Positions 1 through 8,640 of a stretch of 64,000 bases of DNA are shown piece after piece. Numbering within the stretch: the stretch's first letter is position 1; each line of letters begins with the position of its first letter. Below the pieces are notes generated by a model that had not been told where the DNA came from, ran no database searches, and saw only the letters and a program-made list of their open reading frames with translations. Where the stretch lies: positions 186,001 to 250,000 of the forward strand of contig NZ_FRBV01000001.1 in the NCBI RefSeq assembly GCF_900142705.1. The letters run 5' to 3'. The position numbers and the translations under genes are program-made. The stretch is from Nitrosospira sp. Nsp11 (GTDB lineage Bacteria > Pseudomonadota > Gammaproteobacteria > Burkholderiales > Nitrosomonadaceae).

Positions 1-653
1 GTGGAAAGTGCCGCTTCGGCTTCTTCCACTACATCCTCATCGGCCACTGTGGGTGCGGTCTCCGACATCAGCAGCGTTTCCGCGTCCGGCGCTTCATCAT
101 AAACAGAAATGCCGACGCCATTGATCATGCTGATGATATTCTCGATCTGTTCGGCATCGAGCATATCATCGGGAAGGTGATCGTTGATCTCGGCATAGGT
201 GAGATAGCCGCGCTCTTTGCCTTGCACGATGAGGCTCTTGAGCCGCATACGCCGCGCCTCGAGATCCTGTGGTGCAAGCGAAGATTTTTCTGCGTCCTTC
301 GACTGGGCAAGCTTGCCTTCCTTTGCTGCCTTGACCTTACCTATTTTGGCAGCAAGCAGACTCGGTTCCTTGGTGGTCATCATCGGCCTCACGATTTCGG
401 TCACAGCGGCCGGGACTTTAGCTCCCGACTTTGCAGTAGTTGTCGTAACATCGTCTTCCAGTGTTTCCGCAGCCGTTTTTACCGGCGCTTTTGCCATCAC
501 TTCTTTTGGCTGGCCTTTCGGCGACTTCTTCATATCGTTTGGTTCCTTTTTGGCCGCCATCCGGACGTCATCAGGACGACTCGCAGCTGCAGCCAGTGAA
601 GCTCCGGTCTTTGACTTTACCGCCGCTTTGACTTGTAATTTTGGTTTTACCAT
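1..653 (-). CDS. rpoD: RNA polymerase primary sigma factor RpoD (N-terminal part, cut by window edge)
   Basis: Reading the minus strand from an ATG at 653 gives an open frame that runs off the left edge (about 217 codons). The first ~100 residues are rich in Lys and Ala, as in the basic N-terminal extension of betaproteobacterial RpoD. They are followed by a recognisable sigma-70 region 1.1: GKERGYLTYAEINDHLPDD, then IENIISMINGVGISVYDEAP. A GGAAAAG ribosome-binding site precedes the start. The gene is last in the order rpsU-yqeY-dnaG-rpoD, the classical macromolecular synthesis operon, which couples ribosomal, primase and sigma factor supply. The DNA-binding regions 2-4 lie outside the window. 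Confidence 0.95.
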   Translation of the reverse strand, partial: MVKPKLQVKAAVKSKTGASLAAAASRPDDVRMAAKKEPNDMKKSPKGQPKEVMAKAPVKTAAETLEDDVTTTTAKSGAKVPAAVTEIVRPMMTTKEPSLLAAKIGKVKAAKEGKLAQSKDAEKSSLAPQDLEARRMRLKSLIVQGKERGYLTYAEINDHLPDDMLDAEQIENIISMINGVGISVYDEAPDAETLLMSETAPTVADEDVVEEAEAALS

Positions 654-747
654 GTCTTTTCCAAATAGTATCGCCAGTTGAAATTCGAAAACTCTCTATT
701 ATATCAAGATTCAATAACGCTGTCCGTACACTGTCCGACTATCGCCT

Positions 748-2529
748 TCAAGAGAGCGCCATCCGCTGGAGCTCCTGTTTTTCCTCGGGAGTAAGCGTGC
801 TCAAGGACTTGTTGTGTAAGGTCGCCATTCGTTCTTTACGTTTCATTTCACGCAACCGGGCCATTGCACCGGAAAACTCTGCTTCCAGGTCTATTTCACT
901 ATCCCAAGTGAGCGTATTGCTCTCAGCCTTTTCCAGGAGAACGCGATGGGAACTATCGTGAAAATATGCGATAGCCGAAGGTATTGCCGTGTTTCCTCCA
1001 ACGTTGGGGTGCGTGTCGATAAATTCAACCAGGGCCTTCAGCGCTGCTACTTCTTCAGCGTATTCCTCGTTCTGCATGAGTAATTCTCTATCCAGCTTCT
1101 GGATATAGCCAGGGTCGTATAACAACACCTGCATCAGCCAGCGGTAAGGTGAAGCGGGTTGTGGTCGAGGCGCCCTTTCACGCGACCGGGAAGCTGAAAC
1201 ACGTTTGATCTTTAACAGACCTTCCAGCTCCCTCTGATCGAGGCCGCTGATCTCCGCCAATCTTTTTAAGAGCATCAGCGCGAGCCCCGGCGCAGTGACC
1301 TTCGCGAGCAACGGCTTCGCGTCCTGTACCAGTTTAGCTCGCCCCTCGCTGGTTTTGATGTCCGTGCGCCCAGACAGTTCCCTAAACAGGAAAACGGATA
1401 GGGGCAATGTTTGCTTTAACAAGGCTTCAAAGGCGTCCTTGCCGAAATTGCGAACGTAGCTATCCGGGTCCTCACCCTCGGGCAGGAAAAGAAAACTGAC
1501 GTTCTTTCCGTCCACAAGCTGCCCAAGGCTATCCTCTAACGCACGCCATGCCGCTTTCCTGCCAGCATTGTCCCCATCGAAACAAAATACGACATTATCG
1601 GACTGACGCAAAAGTTTCTGGACATGATACGGCGTTATCGCCGTGCCCAGCGCGGCCACTGCGTACTCGATGCCATGCTGAAAAAGCGCCACTACATCCA
1701 TGTATCCCTCTACCACGATGACACATCCCGCCATGCGGATTGCCCTGCGGGCCGTGAAAAGGTTATAGAGTTCACGGCCCTTCTGAAACACGGGTGTTTC
1801 GGGAGAGTTAAGATATTTGGGCTCGCCCTGTTCCAGCACTCGACCACCGAAACCTACAATCGCTCCTTTGAGGTTAAGAATGGGAAACATGATGCGGTCG
1901 CGGAACCGGTCGTAGTATTTACCATCGTCGTTGGCAATGACCAACCCGGACTCCACCAGCAGGTTTTTCTGTGCCTTTGTCGGGGCGCCGGAAAATACGG
2001 CATCCAGGTTTTGCCAGCCGGCCGGCGCATACCCAATGCTGAAGTGGGCAGCGGTCTCGCCCGTTAGGCCACGCTTCTTCAGATAAATAATGGCGCCTTT
2101 CGAATGCTTGAGCTGTTCCCGATAAAACCGGGTGGCCACATTCATTACCTCGAGCAAATCCCCGGAAGAGTTTTGGCCTCCTTGCGGCTTGTCTTGGGCC
2201 GACTCCGACTCTGCTGCTCCAGAGCGGGATTCCGTTTGTTGCACAGGAACCTGAAGCCCGATCCGGGCCGCCAGATCATTTACCGCTTCGACAAAATTCA
2301 TGCCGTTGTATTCCATCACGAAGCCGATGGCGTTGCCGTGAGCACCACAGCCAAAACAGTGATAAAACTGCTTGGTGGTGCTTACTGTAAAAGAGGGTGT
2401 CTTTTCGCTATGAAACGGACAGCACGCGGCATAATTTGCGCCGCCTTTCTTGAGCGGCAGGTCTCGTTCAATGACATCAACGATATCTACACGGTTGAGC
2501 AGTTCGTGAATGAATGATTGTGAAATCAT
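748..2529 (-). CDS. dnaG: DNA primase DnaG
   Basis: Synthesises RNA primers at the replication fork. The 593-residue protein has the family's usual length and order. The N-terminal CHC2 zinc finger has C37 and H40, then C58 and C61. The catalytic core follows, with a Toprim domain in which the EGYMD acidic motif lies near residue 274 and the FDGD motif near residue 318. The C-terminal part (from about 430) corresponds to the DnaB helicase-interacting domain and is less conserved. The gene lies 94 bp upstream of rpoD and 139 bp downstream of yqeY, and is probably co-transcribed with both. Confidence 0.98.
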   Translation of the reverse strand: MISQSFIHELLNRVDIVDVIERDLPLKKGGANYAACCPFHSEKTPSFTVSTTKQFYHCFGCGAHGNAIGFVMEYNGMNFVEAVNDLAARIGLQVPVQQTESRSGAAESESAQDKPQGGQNSSGDLLEVMNVATRFYREQLKHSKGAIIYLKKRGLTGETAAHFSIGYAPAGWQNLDAVFSGAPTKAQKNLLVESGLVIANDDGKYYDRFRDRIMFPILNLKGAIVGFGGRVLEQGEPKYLNSPETPVFQKGRELYNLFTARRAIRMAGCVIVVEGYMDVVALFQHGIEYAVAALGTAITPYHVQKLLRQSDNVVFCFDGDNAGRKAAWRALEDSLGQLVDGKNVSFLFLPEGEDPDSYVRNFGKDAFEALLKQTLPLSVFLFRELSGRTDIKTSEGRAKLVQDAKPLLAKVTAPGLALMLLKRLAEISGLDQRELEGLLKIKRVSASRSRERAPRPQPASPYRWLMQVLLYDPGYIQKLDRELLMQNEEYAEEVAALKALVEFIDTHPNVGGNTAIPSAIAYFHDSSHRVLLEKAESNTLTWDSEIDLEAEFSGAMARLREMKRKERMATLHNKSLSTLTPEEKQELQRMALS

Positions 2530-2668
2530 TTATAGTGGATTAAACAATATTACCCCAGCGCAGGGCGCAGGAAAGCACTTTATTGAAAGCAGGTACACTA
2601 CAGCAATCTCGATACGCGCGATATTTGTAACAGCCTTTGCAGCAATCCTGCAGGGATAAGCTGCGTTA

Positions 2669-3115
2669 TCAGGCGATAAGCCTGGTTTTGACCAGAGCCG
2701 ATACTTTTCCCATATCGGCGCGCCCTGCAAGTTTGGGTTTGAGTATGGCCATTACCCGCCCCATGTCCTGCTGTCCTTTTGCGCCAGCAGCGGAAATTGC
2801 TTCGCTTACGGCGTTTTCCACATCGTTGTCGCTCAACGCCTGGGGCATATAATGTTGCAGCACGCCCATTTCGTATTTCTCTACATCGGCTAAATCCTGA
2901 CGATGAGCAGCCTCATACTGGGAAATGGAATCCTTGCGCTGTTTCAGCATCTTTTCGATTACAGCGACTACTGCAGCGTCATCCAGCTCGATACGCTCAT
3001 CCACCTCACGCTGTTTGATAGCCGCCTGCAATAGCCGGATAGCATCCCGCCGCCGCGTATCGCCTGAACGCATGGCGGCCTTCATGTCTTCGGTGATTTG
3101 TTTTTTCAGATCCAC
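2669..3115 (-). CDS. yqeY: GatB/YqeY domain protein
   Basis: A 148-residue protein starting MDLKKQITEDMKAAMRSGD, typical of the YqeY family. It resembles the tail domain of the GatB subunit of the tRNA amidotransferase but stands alone; its exact job is not established. The sequence is helical and highly charged, with the LLQAAIKQREVDERIELDD stretch and a conserved C-terminal DMGRVMAILKPKLAGRADM segment. It sits between rpsU and dnaG, the usual place in betaproteobacteria, and is likely part of the macromolecular synthesis operon. Confidence 0.93.
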   Translation of the reverse strand: MDLKKQITEDMKAAMRSGDTRRRDAIRLLQAAIKQREVDERIELDDAAVVAVIEKMLKQRKDSISQYEAAHRQDLADVEKYEMGVLQHYMPQALSDNDVENAVSEAISAAGAKGQQDMGRVMAILKPKLAGRADMGKVSALVKTRLIA

Positions 3116-3185
3116 AATAAACCAGATCGGGCAGCGCTTATTATTTTATCATGGAAGTTTTAATCGTTTTTTCGACTGACTTTGA

Positions 3186-3398
3186 CTAATAAAGTTTCGG
3201 AGGGAGCAATTGGCTGCGCAGACGTTTGTAAGTACGCTTAACTGCTGCCGCCAGCTTGCGCTTGCGTTCGGCAGTCGGTTTTTCGTAGAATTCCCGGGCA
3301 CGCAACTCAGTGAGCAGGCCGGTTTTTTCTATGGTACGCTTGAAACGTCGCATGGCAACTTCAAACGGCTCGTTTTCCTTGACTTTAATGGTGGTCAT
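3186..3398 (-). CDS. rpsU: 30S ribosomal protein S21
   Basis: A 70-residue, very basic protein with the S21 signatures: [19 protein letters not shown] at the start and an Arg/Lys-rich C-terminal half ([16 protein letters not shown]). S21 sits on the 30S platform near the anti-Shine-Dalgarno region of 16S rRNA and aids initiation. It is first gene of the rpsU-yqeY-dnaG-rpoD operon, divergent from tsaD across a 150 bp interval that carries a plausible sigma-70 promoter. Confidence 0.97.
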   Translation of the reverse strand: MTTIKVKENEPFEVAMRRFKRTIEKTGLLTELRAREFYEKPTAERKRKLAAAVKRTYKRLRSQLLPPKLY

Positions 3399-3493
3399 GA
3401 AGATTTGGTTCCTTTCTAGAAATGTTAAATGACTGACAAACAGGGGCTGGATAAACCGTATCGTATGGTTGATCTAACTATAGACAGCGCGCT

Positions 3494-3522
3494 ATTATAT
3501 AACAAGTGCCAAATGCTGTCGT
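3494..3522 (-). promoter_or_regulatory. Candidate sigma-70 promoter for rpsU operon
   Basis: On the minus strand there is a consensus TATAAT -10 box (plus positions 3494-3499), 17 bp from ACGACA (3517-3522), a 4/6 match to the -35 consensus. It lies about 95 bp upstream of the rpsU start, where the operon promoter is expected. Recognised by eye; no transcription start is known. Confidence 0.4.
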
Positions 3523-3548
3523 AAAAGAGTAATTTCTCCCATATTCCA

Positions 3549-4589
3549 TTGCTCATACTTGGCATTGAAACATCCTGCGACGAAACCGGCGTCGCGCTAT
3601 ATCACACTCAGCACGGGCTATTGAGCCACGCGCTTCATTCCCAGACGGAAATGCACGGAGAGTATGGCGGGGTGGTGCCGGAACTTGCCTCCCGCGACCA
3701 CATCCGGCGGGTATTGCCTCTCGTCAGGCAAACGCTTACGGCGGCCGGGCTCGACCTGAAAGCCCTCGACGCCATCGCCTATACTCAAGGACCGGGACTG
3801 GCGGGGGCGCTACTCGTGGGGGCAAGTATCGCAGCCGCTCTGGGTTTTGCACTGGAAATTCCCGTGCTGGGCGTCCATCACCTTGAAGGACACCTCCTGT
3901 CTCCGCTGTTATCCGATCCCGCACCGGCTTTTCCATTCGTGGCGCTGCTCGTATCGGGCGGCCATACACAATTAATGGAAGTGGGCGGCCTCGGGCTATA
4001 TAAATTACTCGGCGAAACCGTGGATGATGCAGCAGGAGAAGCTTTCGACAAAACCGCCAAGCTGTTGGGGCTGGGCTATCCCGGGGGGCCGGCGCTCTCG
4101 AAACTTGCTGACGAATTTTTTCGGTCAGGCCAACCAAATCAATTTAAACTTCCCCGCCCCATGCTTCGCAGCGGCGATCTTAATTTCAGCTTCAGTGGGC
4201 TCAAGACAGCAGTATTGACGCTGGTCAGAAAACAACCCCTGACCCAGCAAGTCCGAGGTGCCCTCGCCTCTGCTTTTCAGGAAGCCGTCGTTGATGTGCT
4301 GACGGAAAAGTCGTTGGCGGCACTTTTAAAAACTGGCCTTACTCAACTGGTGGTTGCAGGCGGGGTCGGGGCGAACTGTCACCTGCGGAGCAATCTCTGC
4401 CGGGAAGCCGAAAAAATGGGTGCCACTGTTTTTTTTCCCGAACTCGAATTTTGTACGGATAATGGTGCCATGATCGCATTTGCGGGAGCGATGCGATTAC
4501 AGGCATCAGAAACGTGGAATAAAAAGCCGGATAATAGGTTCACGATAAAAGCACGATGGGATCTGGAAATGCAGGACGCCGCAGGGTGA
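3549..4589 (+). CDS. tsaD: tRNA N6-adenosine threonylcarbamoyltransferase TsaD
   Basis: Transfers the threonylcarbamoyl group to A37 of ANN-decoding tRNAs, working with TsaB, TsaC and TsaE (tsaB is at 61.6-62.2 kb). The 346-residue sequence opens with [17 protein letters not shown], the ASKHA-fold signature. It carries the metal-binding pair H111 and H115 in HHLEGH and the [10 protein letters not shown] motif near the C terminus. The only sensible start is TTG at 3549: the frame is closed by TAA at 3522, and no ATG or GTG lies between. No clear ribosome-binding site is seen, so initiation may be weak. Divergent from rpsU. Confidence 0.96.
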   Translation: MLILGIETSCDETGVALYHTQHGLLSHALHSQTEMHGEYGGVVPELASRDHIRRVLPLVRQTLTAAGLDLKALDAIAYTQGPGLAGALLVGASIAAALGFALEIPVLGVHHLEGHLLSPLLSDPAPAFPFVALLVSGGHTQLMEVGGLGLYKLLGETVDDAAGEAFDKTAKLLGLGYPGGPALSKLADEFFRSGQPNQFKLPRPMLRSGDLNFSFSGLKTAVLTLVRKQPLTQQVRGALASAFQEAVVDVLTEKSLAALLKTGLTQLVVAGGVGANCHLRSNLCREAEKMGATVFFPELEFCTDNGAMIAFAGAMRLQASETWNKKPDNRFTIKARWDLEMQDAAG

Positions 4590-4595
4590 TGATTA

Positions 4596-5189
4596 TCACG
4601 CGCTGTGCTTGCCGATGCGTGGTTCACCGCCCGCAATCAAGCTGGCGATATTTGACTTATGCCGCCAGATGAGCAACGCGGACATGATAAAAACGACAAA
4701 GGTGCGTGCTTCAAAACCGAAAAAAAATACGGCGTAAAGTGGCGCGAACCCAGCTGCGGCTAAAGCGGCCAGCGATGAGAAGCGCCAGATCGCAGCAACG
4801 ATAATCCAGGTGGCGATCGCCAGCAGCCCTATCCATGGGTTGAATCCCAATAATACGCCCAGGGCCGTCGCCACCCCTTTCCCACCTTTGAAACGCAAGA
4901 ATATCGGGAATAAATGGCCCAGAAACGCCGCGAGCGCCACTACGGCAATCGCTTCGTCACCGAGTGCAAAATGTTGCGCCAAGGCGACCGACAGCCAACC
5001 TTTGCCGACATCGCCCAGCAGCGTGAACACGGCCGCCGCTTTCTTTCCACTGCGCAGCACATTCGTGGCTCCGGGATTTTTCGAGCCATATGTACGAGGG
5101 TCGGGCAGGTGGAAGAGCCAGGCTGCCAGCACTCCAAAGGAAATGGACCCCAGCAAATAGGCCAGCAGGACAAGGGCCATCGGCATCAT
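4596..5189 (-). CDS. plsY: Glycerol-3-phosphate acyltransferase PlsY
   Basis: Inner-membrane enzyme that acylates glycerol-3-phosphate from acyl-phosphate, the first step of phospholipid synthesis. The 197-residue protein has about five hydrophobic segments, starting with [20 protein letters not shown]. It has the PlsY motifs [12 protein letters not shown] (after the first segment) and [18 protein letters not shown]. It converges with tsaD with only 6 bp between the stop codons, a pairing seen in many proteobacteria. Confidence 0.96.
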   Translation of the reverse strand: MMPMALVLLAYLLGSISFGVLAAWLFHLPDPRTYGSKNPGATNVLRSGKKAAAVFTLLGDVGKGWLSVALAQHFALGDEAIAVVALAAFLGHLFPIFLRFKGGKGVATALGVLLGFNPWIGLLAIATWIIVAAIWRFSSLAALAAAGFAPLYAVFFFGFEARTFVVFIMSALLIWRHKSNIASLIAGGEPRIGKHSA

Positions 5190-5612
5190 TTAATTAGCGG
5201 CATCTTTGCAGGCAGAATAAAAATTTCCGTGATTCTACTTGAAAATCAATTCGGCCACGCGCGCCGTTGTTTCTGGTTGAAGCCTTTAATAAATGCTATA
5301 AGGATTTAATTGACAACTGAACTGGTAGAATCTGAGCGCTTTCAAGAGCGCGGCCACGGCTATTGCTGGAATTGAGGCTATCGTTTGTAACTGCGACATC
5401 AGAGAGAGCAGGTTTAGCTTACCTCACACAGGGGGGCGCAGAGGGAAGGCTATGGGTAGCTTCACTTTCCGGGTTCCTTGTAACAAGGAATCAGCGGAGC
5501 CAGCTGTTATGCGCTCGCTTTCCTCCCGAGGAAAAATCTGATCCTGTCATGCTGCTACACAGTCGTCGTGCCCCTCCGGCAAACTCAGGGATTTTATTCA
5601 GAGACTTTATAT
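5190..5612. other. 423 bp intergenic region between divergent plsY and folB
   Basis: No convincing protein or tRNA is seen. It contains a perfect dyad at 5474-5490 (TTCCTTG, 3 nt, CAAGGAA), which could be an operator, and a small hairpin near 5336-5351 (GCGCT/AGCGC). A GTG-initiated in-frame extension of folB begins at 5568 but lacks FolB similarity. The length is unusual in this compact genome, so an RNA leader or small RNA is possible but unsupported. Confidence 0.4.
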
Positions 5613-5972
5613 ATGGACATTATTTTTTTACACGAGATCAAGGTCAAAACCTTGATCGGGATCTATCCATGGGAGCTCAACACTGCACAAACCATCCAAC
5701 TCGATTTGGAGATCGGGATGGTGACAAGCCTGGCCTGTCAAACCGATAATATCGAGGATGCGTTGGATTATGCCTTTATTGTCCAACGCATCAACGAAAC
5801 TCTTTCGCAGAAACATTTCTCACTGCTGGAAGCCTTGGCCGAGCATATCGCCCAAATCGTCTTGACCGAATTCAAATCACCCTGGATAAAAGTCAGCGTA
5901 GCGAAGCTCAGCGCGATACGCGGCGTGAAAAAAGTAGGAATATGCATCGAAAGAGGATCGAAGCTCGCGTAG
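5613..5972 (+). CDS. folB: Dihydroneopterin aldolase FolB
   Basis: Converts 7,8-dihydroneopterin to 6-hydroxymethyl-dihydropterin plus glycolaldehyde in folate synthesis. From the ATG at 5613 the protein has 119 residues, the family's usual size. It has the signatures MDIIFLHEIKVKTLIGIYPWE, the ALDYAFIVQRI helix, LLEALAEHIAQ, and the C-terminal VSVAKLSAIRGVKKVGI strand. The GTG at 5568 would add 15 non-conserved residues, so the ATG is preferred. In many betaproteobacteria folB is found next to plsY and tsaD, as here. Confidence 0.95.
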   Translation: MDIIFLHEIKVKTLIGIYPWELNTAQTIQLDLEIGMVTSLACQTDNIEDALDYAFIVQRINETLSQKHFSLLEALAEHIAQIVLTEFKSPWIKVSVAKLSAIRGVKKVGICIERGSKLA

Positions 5973-6097
5973 AAACGCGAACGCTTCAGGTTGGGAACGT
6001 CCAGTCAGCTAATACAGGCCCGGATGCGGGTAATTATATGCCAAAGGTAGTTGAATGGAGCTATCGATCGCGTACTACCCCGCAACGCGCCCACACG

Positions 6098-6685
6098 CTA
6101 ATGTGCAATCAATGCTTCTTCAATTTCAGTAAAAGTCCTCGCCACCTCTATAGGCAGAATTGCGGATCCAAGTTGCTTCTCGATCTGCGTCAACGAAAAA
6201 ATACCGCACACCTCGAGATTACCGTCGGGATCGTTCTCTATTACTAAAGAATGTTGCCGTCCGGCATTGCGCAAACTGGCAATAACATTTGCGACTTTGC
6301 CATGCCGAACCTGTTCGATCGGAATAGCCTCCATACGATCGAGCGGTGTCATGATATCGGCGACCAGAATTTCATTGTGTTTCATACGGCGCTCCTGAAC
6401 GAAGCGGAGCGGCTTTTCACCGAGAATATCGGTCGCGGTAATCATGCCCACCAGAATCTTGTCCTGGTTTAGCACCAAGAGGGAGCGTATACCTCGTTCC
6501 ATCATGTGCGTATTTGCGCATTCCATTGTTTCATTGGGTTCAGTTGTACCCGCCTCGATAGTACGGAAGTCGGTCATCACATCAAGGGCGGGCGACATCA
6601 GAGTGACAGATTTAGGCGGAGTGGGACGGGCGACCCGGACAGCGCCCGCCAGACGCTGTGCAGGGAGAGGGTGATATTCGGACAT
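6098..6685 (-). CDS. CBS-domain pair protein
   Basis: A 195-residue soluble protein with two CBS modules: roughly residues 38-95 (VMTDFRTIEAGTTEPNETME ... SLLVLNQDKILVGMITATD) and 108-180 (IMTPLDRMEAIPIEQV ... HSLVIENDPDGNLEVCGIFSL). Such pairs bind adenine nucleotides and often sense energy state; the partner cannot be told from sequence. The ATG at 6685 is chosen because GGAGGATA lies just upstream; the frame is open 32 codons further, but that stretch overlaps the ribosome-binding site and is not CBS-like. It converges with folB. Confidence 0.88.
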   Translation of the reverse strand: MSEYHPLPAQRLAGAVRVARPTPPKSVTLMSPALDVMTDFRTIEAGTTEPNETMECANTHMMERGIRSLLVLNQDKILVGMITATDILGEKPLRFVQERRMKHNEILVADIMTPLDRMEAIPIEQVRHGKVANVIASLRNAGRQHSLVIENDPDGNLEVCGIFSLTQIEKQLGSAILPIEVARTFTEIEEALIAH

Positions 6686-6932
6686 GGCATTATCCTCCAG
6701 TAGTGGTGGATGGGATGCGCTTGAAATGCTTGAAATCTGAAAATACAATACAAGCCTCCCGTATTTGAACTCTACGCGCAACGAGACGAAGGGTCAATTC
6801 GGTAAGCAGCATATATATCACGGCTGCCAAACCGAGGTAGCTCATAAACTCGAGGGTGATAATTGGAAAAAGATCGGAGAAACGGAAGCTCTGGCAGGAA
6901 CCGGGGAAATTCAAATTCAACCAAACGCAGGG

Positions 6933-7661
6933 TTATTGCGAAATTTCATAAGATAACCCCTGCTCATCCTTCAATCCACCGATTTCCTCGTTCAGTCGTC
7001 GCAGCATCCGTACAGGGTCTTCCGCCTGGGTGACAGGCCTGCCAATGACGAGGTAATTTGCGCCATTTTCAATCGCTTGACGCGGAGAGGTTACCCGCTT
7101 CTGGTCCCCCTGAGAAACATCGACCGGGCGTATCCCCGGTGTGACGAGGCAAAAATTCTCGCCCGTCATTTTCCTGAGCATGGGCGCCTCTAGCGCCGAT
7201 GCTACCACCCCATCCAGTCCGCAGTCGCGCGCCAGCAAGGCTAATCGCTGGACCACATCCTGAGGGCTGCCTTTGAGGCCAATCTCGTCCATATCCTCCG
7301 GCCCCATACTGGTGAGGAGGGTGACGGCGATGAGCCTTGTTTTTCCCGCCGGCACGGCTTCCCGGGCTGCCAATAGCATTTTTCTCCCCCCAAGCGCATG
7401 GATATTCATCATCCACACGCCCAACCCCGCTGCAGCCTTGCATGCACCCGCCACCGTACTGGGAATATCGTGAAATTTCAAATCGAGGAAAACCTCAAAT
7501 CCGTTATCCATCAATTTTTCGACCAATTGCGGGCCTGCGGCGGTAAAAAGCTCCTTTCCCACTTTGACCCTGCATGATGCAGGGTCAAGCTTGGCCGTTA
7601 GGTCCAGTGCCTGTTTTGCCTCAGGAAAATCCAGGGCAATAATAATTCTTGGGTCGCGCAT
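6933..7661 (-). CDS. pyrF: Orotidine-5'-phosphate decarboxylase PyrF
   Basis: Final step of UMP synthesis. The 242-residue protein carries the OMP decarboxylase active-site motif [13 protein letters not shown], with D60, K62 and D65 as the charged catalytic set. It also has the phosphate-binding loops VTPGIRP and [17 protein letters not shown]. It is a class I (about 230-240 residue) enzyme. It lies 268 bp downstream of lapA on the same strand. In many related genomes lapB sits between these genes; here the interval shows no coding sequence. Confidence 0.97.
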   Translation of the reverse strand: MRDPRIIIALDFPEAKQALDLTAKLDPASCRVKVGKELFTAAGPQLVEKLMDNGFEVFLDLKFHDIPSTVAGACKAAAGLGVWMMNIHALGGRKMLLAAREAVPAGKTRLIAVTLLTSMGPEDMDEIGLKGSPQDVVQRLALLARDCGLDGVVASALEAPMLRKMTGENFCLVTPGIRPVDVSQGDQKRVTSPRQAIENGANYLVIGRPVTQAEDPVRMLRRLNEEIGGLKDEQGLSYEISQ

Positions 7662-7928
7662 ACGATCAGTCAGGCGTTCTCAATAAATTCGGCGAGCGTA
7701 TTTATAGCCGCTCAGTTCCTATTCAATAGATAGCTTTCGGATAAATATTGTAGCTTCGCGTTATTGCCAGCAGGCGGTGATGACACCAGCAGCCGTCATG
7801 ACGGTGCATATGAAGGACCTGATAAACGATGATCAAGAGTAATGCCGTGGGTTGATGGCGGCGCATCTATACATGTCTACCATTTCCGCCCTGCCTGAAC
7901 GGGCAGATCGGATTGACGCTTCCTTATC

Positions 7929-8186
7929 TTATCGATGCTCATCCAGCGAAGGATATCTTTTTCTGTATGTCGAAATTTCCCGCCTTTGGCTGAATATCTT
8001 GCCGAGGCAGGATCCGATGCCAATAGCCACGCCGAGGGCGAAAAACAATAATATTATCAGTACCAGCGGCGCGTGCCATTCATAACCGAAATAATAATGT
8101 AGCGTTACCGTTTCGACATTTCTCACGGTAAAGCCAAGCAGCAACAGAAACAGCGCGATGCGCAAGAACCATCTCAGGTAACGCAT
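7929..8186 (-). CDS. lapA: LapA-type (lipopolysaccharide assembly protein A domain) membrane protein
   Basis: An 85-residue inner-membrane protein with two hydrophobic segments (YLRWFLRIALFLLLLGF and PLVLIILLFFALGVAIGIG) joined by the short periplasmic NVETVTLHYYFGYEWHA turn, the LapA/DUF1049 pattern. It ends in a basic cytoplasmic tail. The ATG at 8186 follows AAGGAA; the 23 codons upstream in frame are not conserved-looking. The family is linked to LPS level control with the TPR protein LapB, but no lapB follows. A strong terminator separates it from ihfB. Confidence 0.88.
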   Translation of the reverse strand: MRYLRWFLRIALFLLLLGFTVRNVETVTLHYYFGYEWHAPLVLIILLFFALGVAIGIGSCLGKIFSQRREISTYRKRYPSLDEHR

Positions 8187-8286
8187 GATTCCTTTTTCCC
8201 GGGGCCAGACGTCGTTAACAGCATAAACCGTGCAAATACCCCAATCTCTGCGCATCGCATCGGTTGAATCACGTCAGCCATAAGTT

Positions 8287-8317
8287 AAAAAACGGCACGG
8301 TCCTTCGACCCTGCCGT
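8287..8317 (-). terminator. Rho-independent terminator after ihfB
   Basis: On the minus strand ACGGCA pairs with TGCCGT and GGTC with GACC around a GAAG loop, with one G-G mismatch, followed by six T residues. It lies 30 bp beyond the ihfB stop, so the aroA-cmk-rpsA-ihfB transcription unit probably ends here and lapA needs read-through or its own promoter. Confidence 0.85.
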
Positions 8318-8346
8318 CATTATACCTACCCATCCAATACGATTTT

Positions 8347-8631
8347 TCAGGTTTTGTTATCGACCCGCTCACGCATTTCCTTCCCCGCCTTGAAATGGGG
8401 AACATACTTTTCCGGCACCTTGACCTTCTCGCCGGATTTGGGATTGCGCCCGATACGCGGCGGCCGGTAGTTGAGATCGAAGCTGCCGAATCCACGAATT
8501 TCAATACGCTGTCCCTGCGCTAAACTCTTGGCCATCGCATCAAGTATCACCTTGACTGCAAGCTCGGCATCCTTCGCCCCCAACTGCGGGTAGCGGGCTG
8601 CAAGCCTCGAGATCAGTTCAGACTTTGTCAT
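8347..8631 (-). CDS. ihfB: Integration host factor beta subunit
   Basis: DNA-bending HU/IHF family protein of 94 residues. It begins [21 protein letters not shown] and has the IHF-beta arm sequence [18 protein letters not shown], which carries the intercalating proline. The C-terminal helix [11 protein letters not shown] closes the family fold. It pairs with IHF-alpha (not in this window) and acts in recombination, replication and sigma-54 transcription. It lies 9 bp downstream of rpsA, the conserved arrangement. Confidence 0.97.
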   Translation of the reverse strand: MTKSELISRLAARYPQLGAKDAELAVKVILDAMAKSLAQGQRIEIRGFGSFDLNYRPPRIGRNPKSGEKVKVPEKYVPHFKAGKEMRERVDNKT

Positions 8632-8640
8632 GGACGCCCT

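Noticed and set aside
6690-6845. Possible 50-residue membrane peptide (MSYLGLAAVIYMLL...) on the minus strand upstream of the CBS gene
   Set aside because: It overlaps the ribosome-binding region of the CBS gene, has no site of its own and no known relatives.
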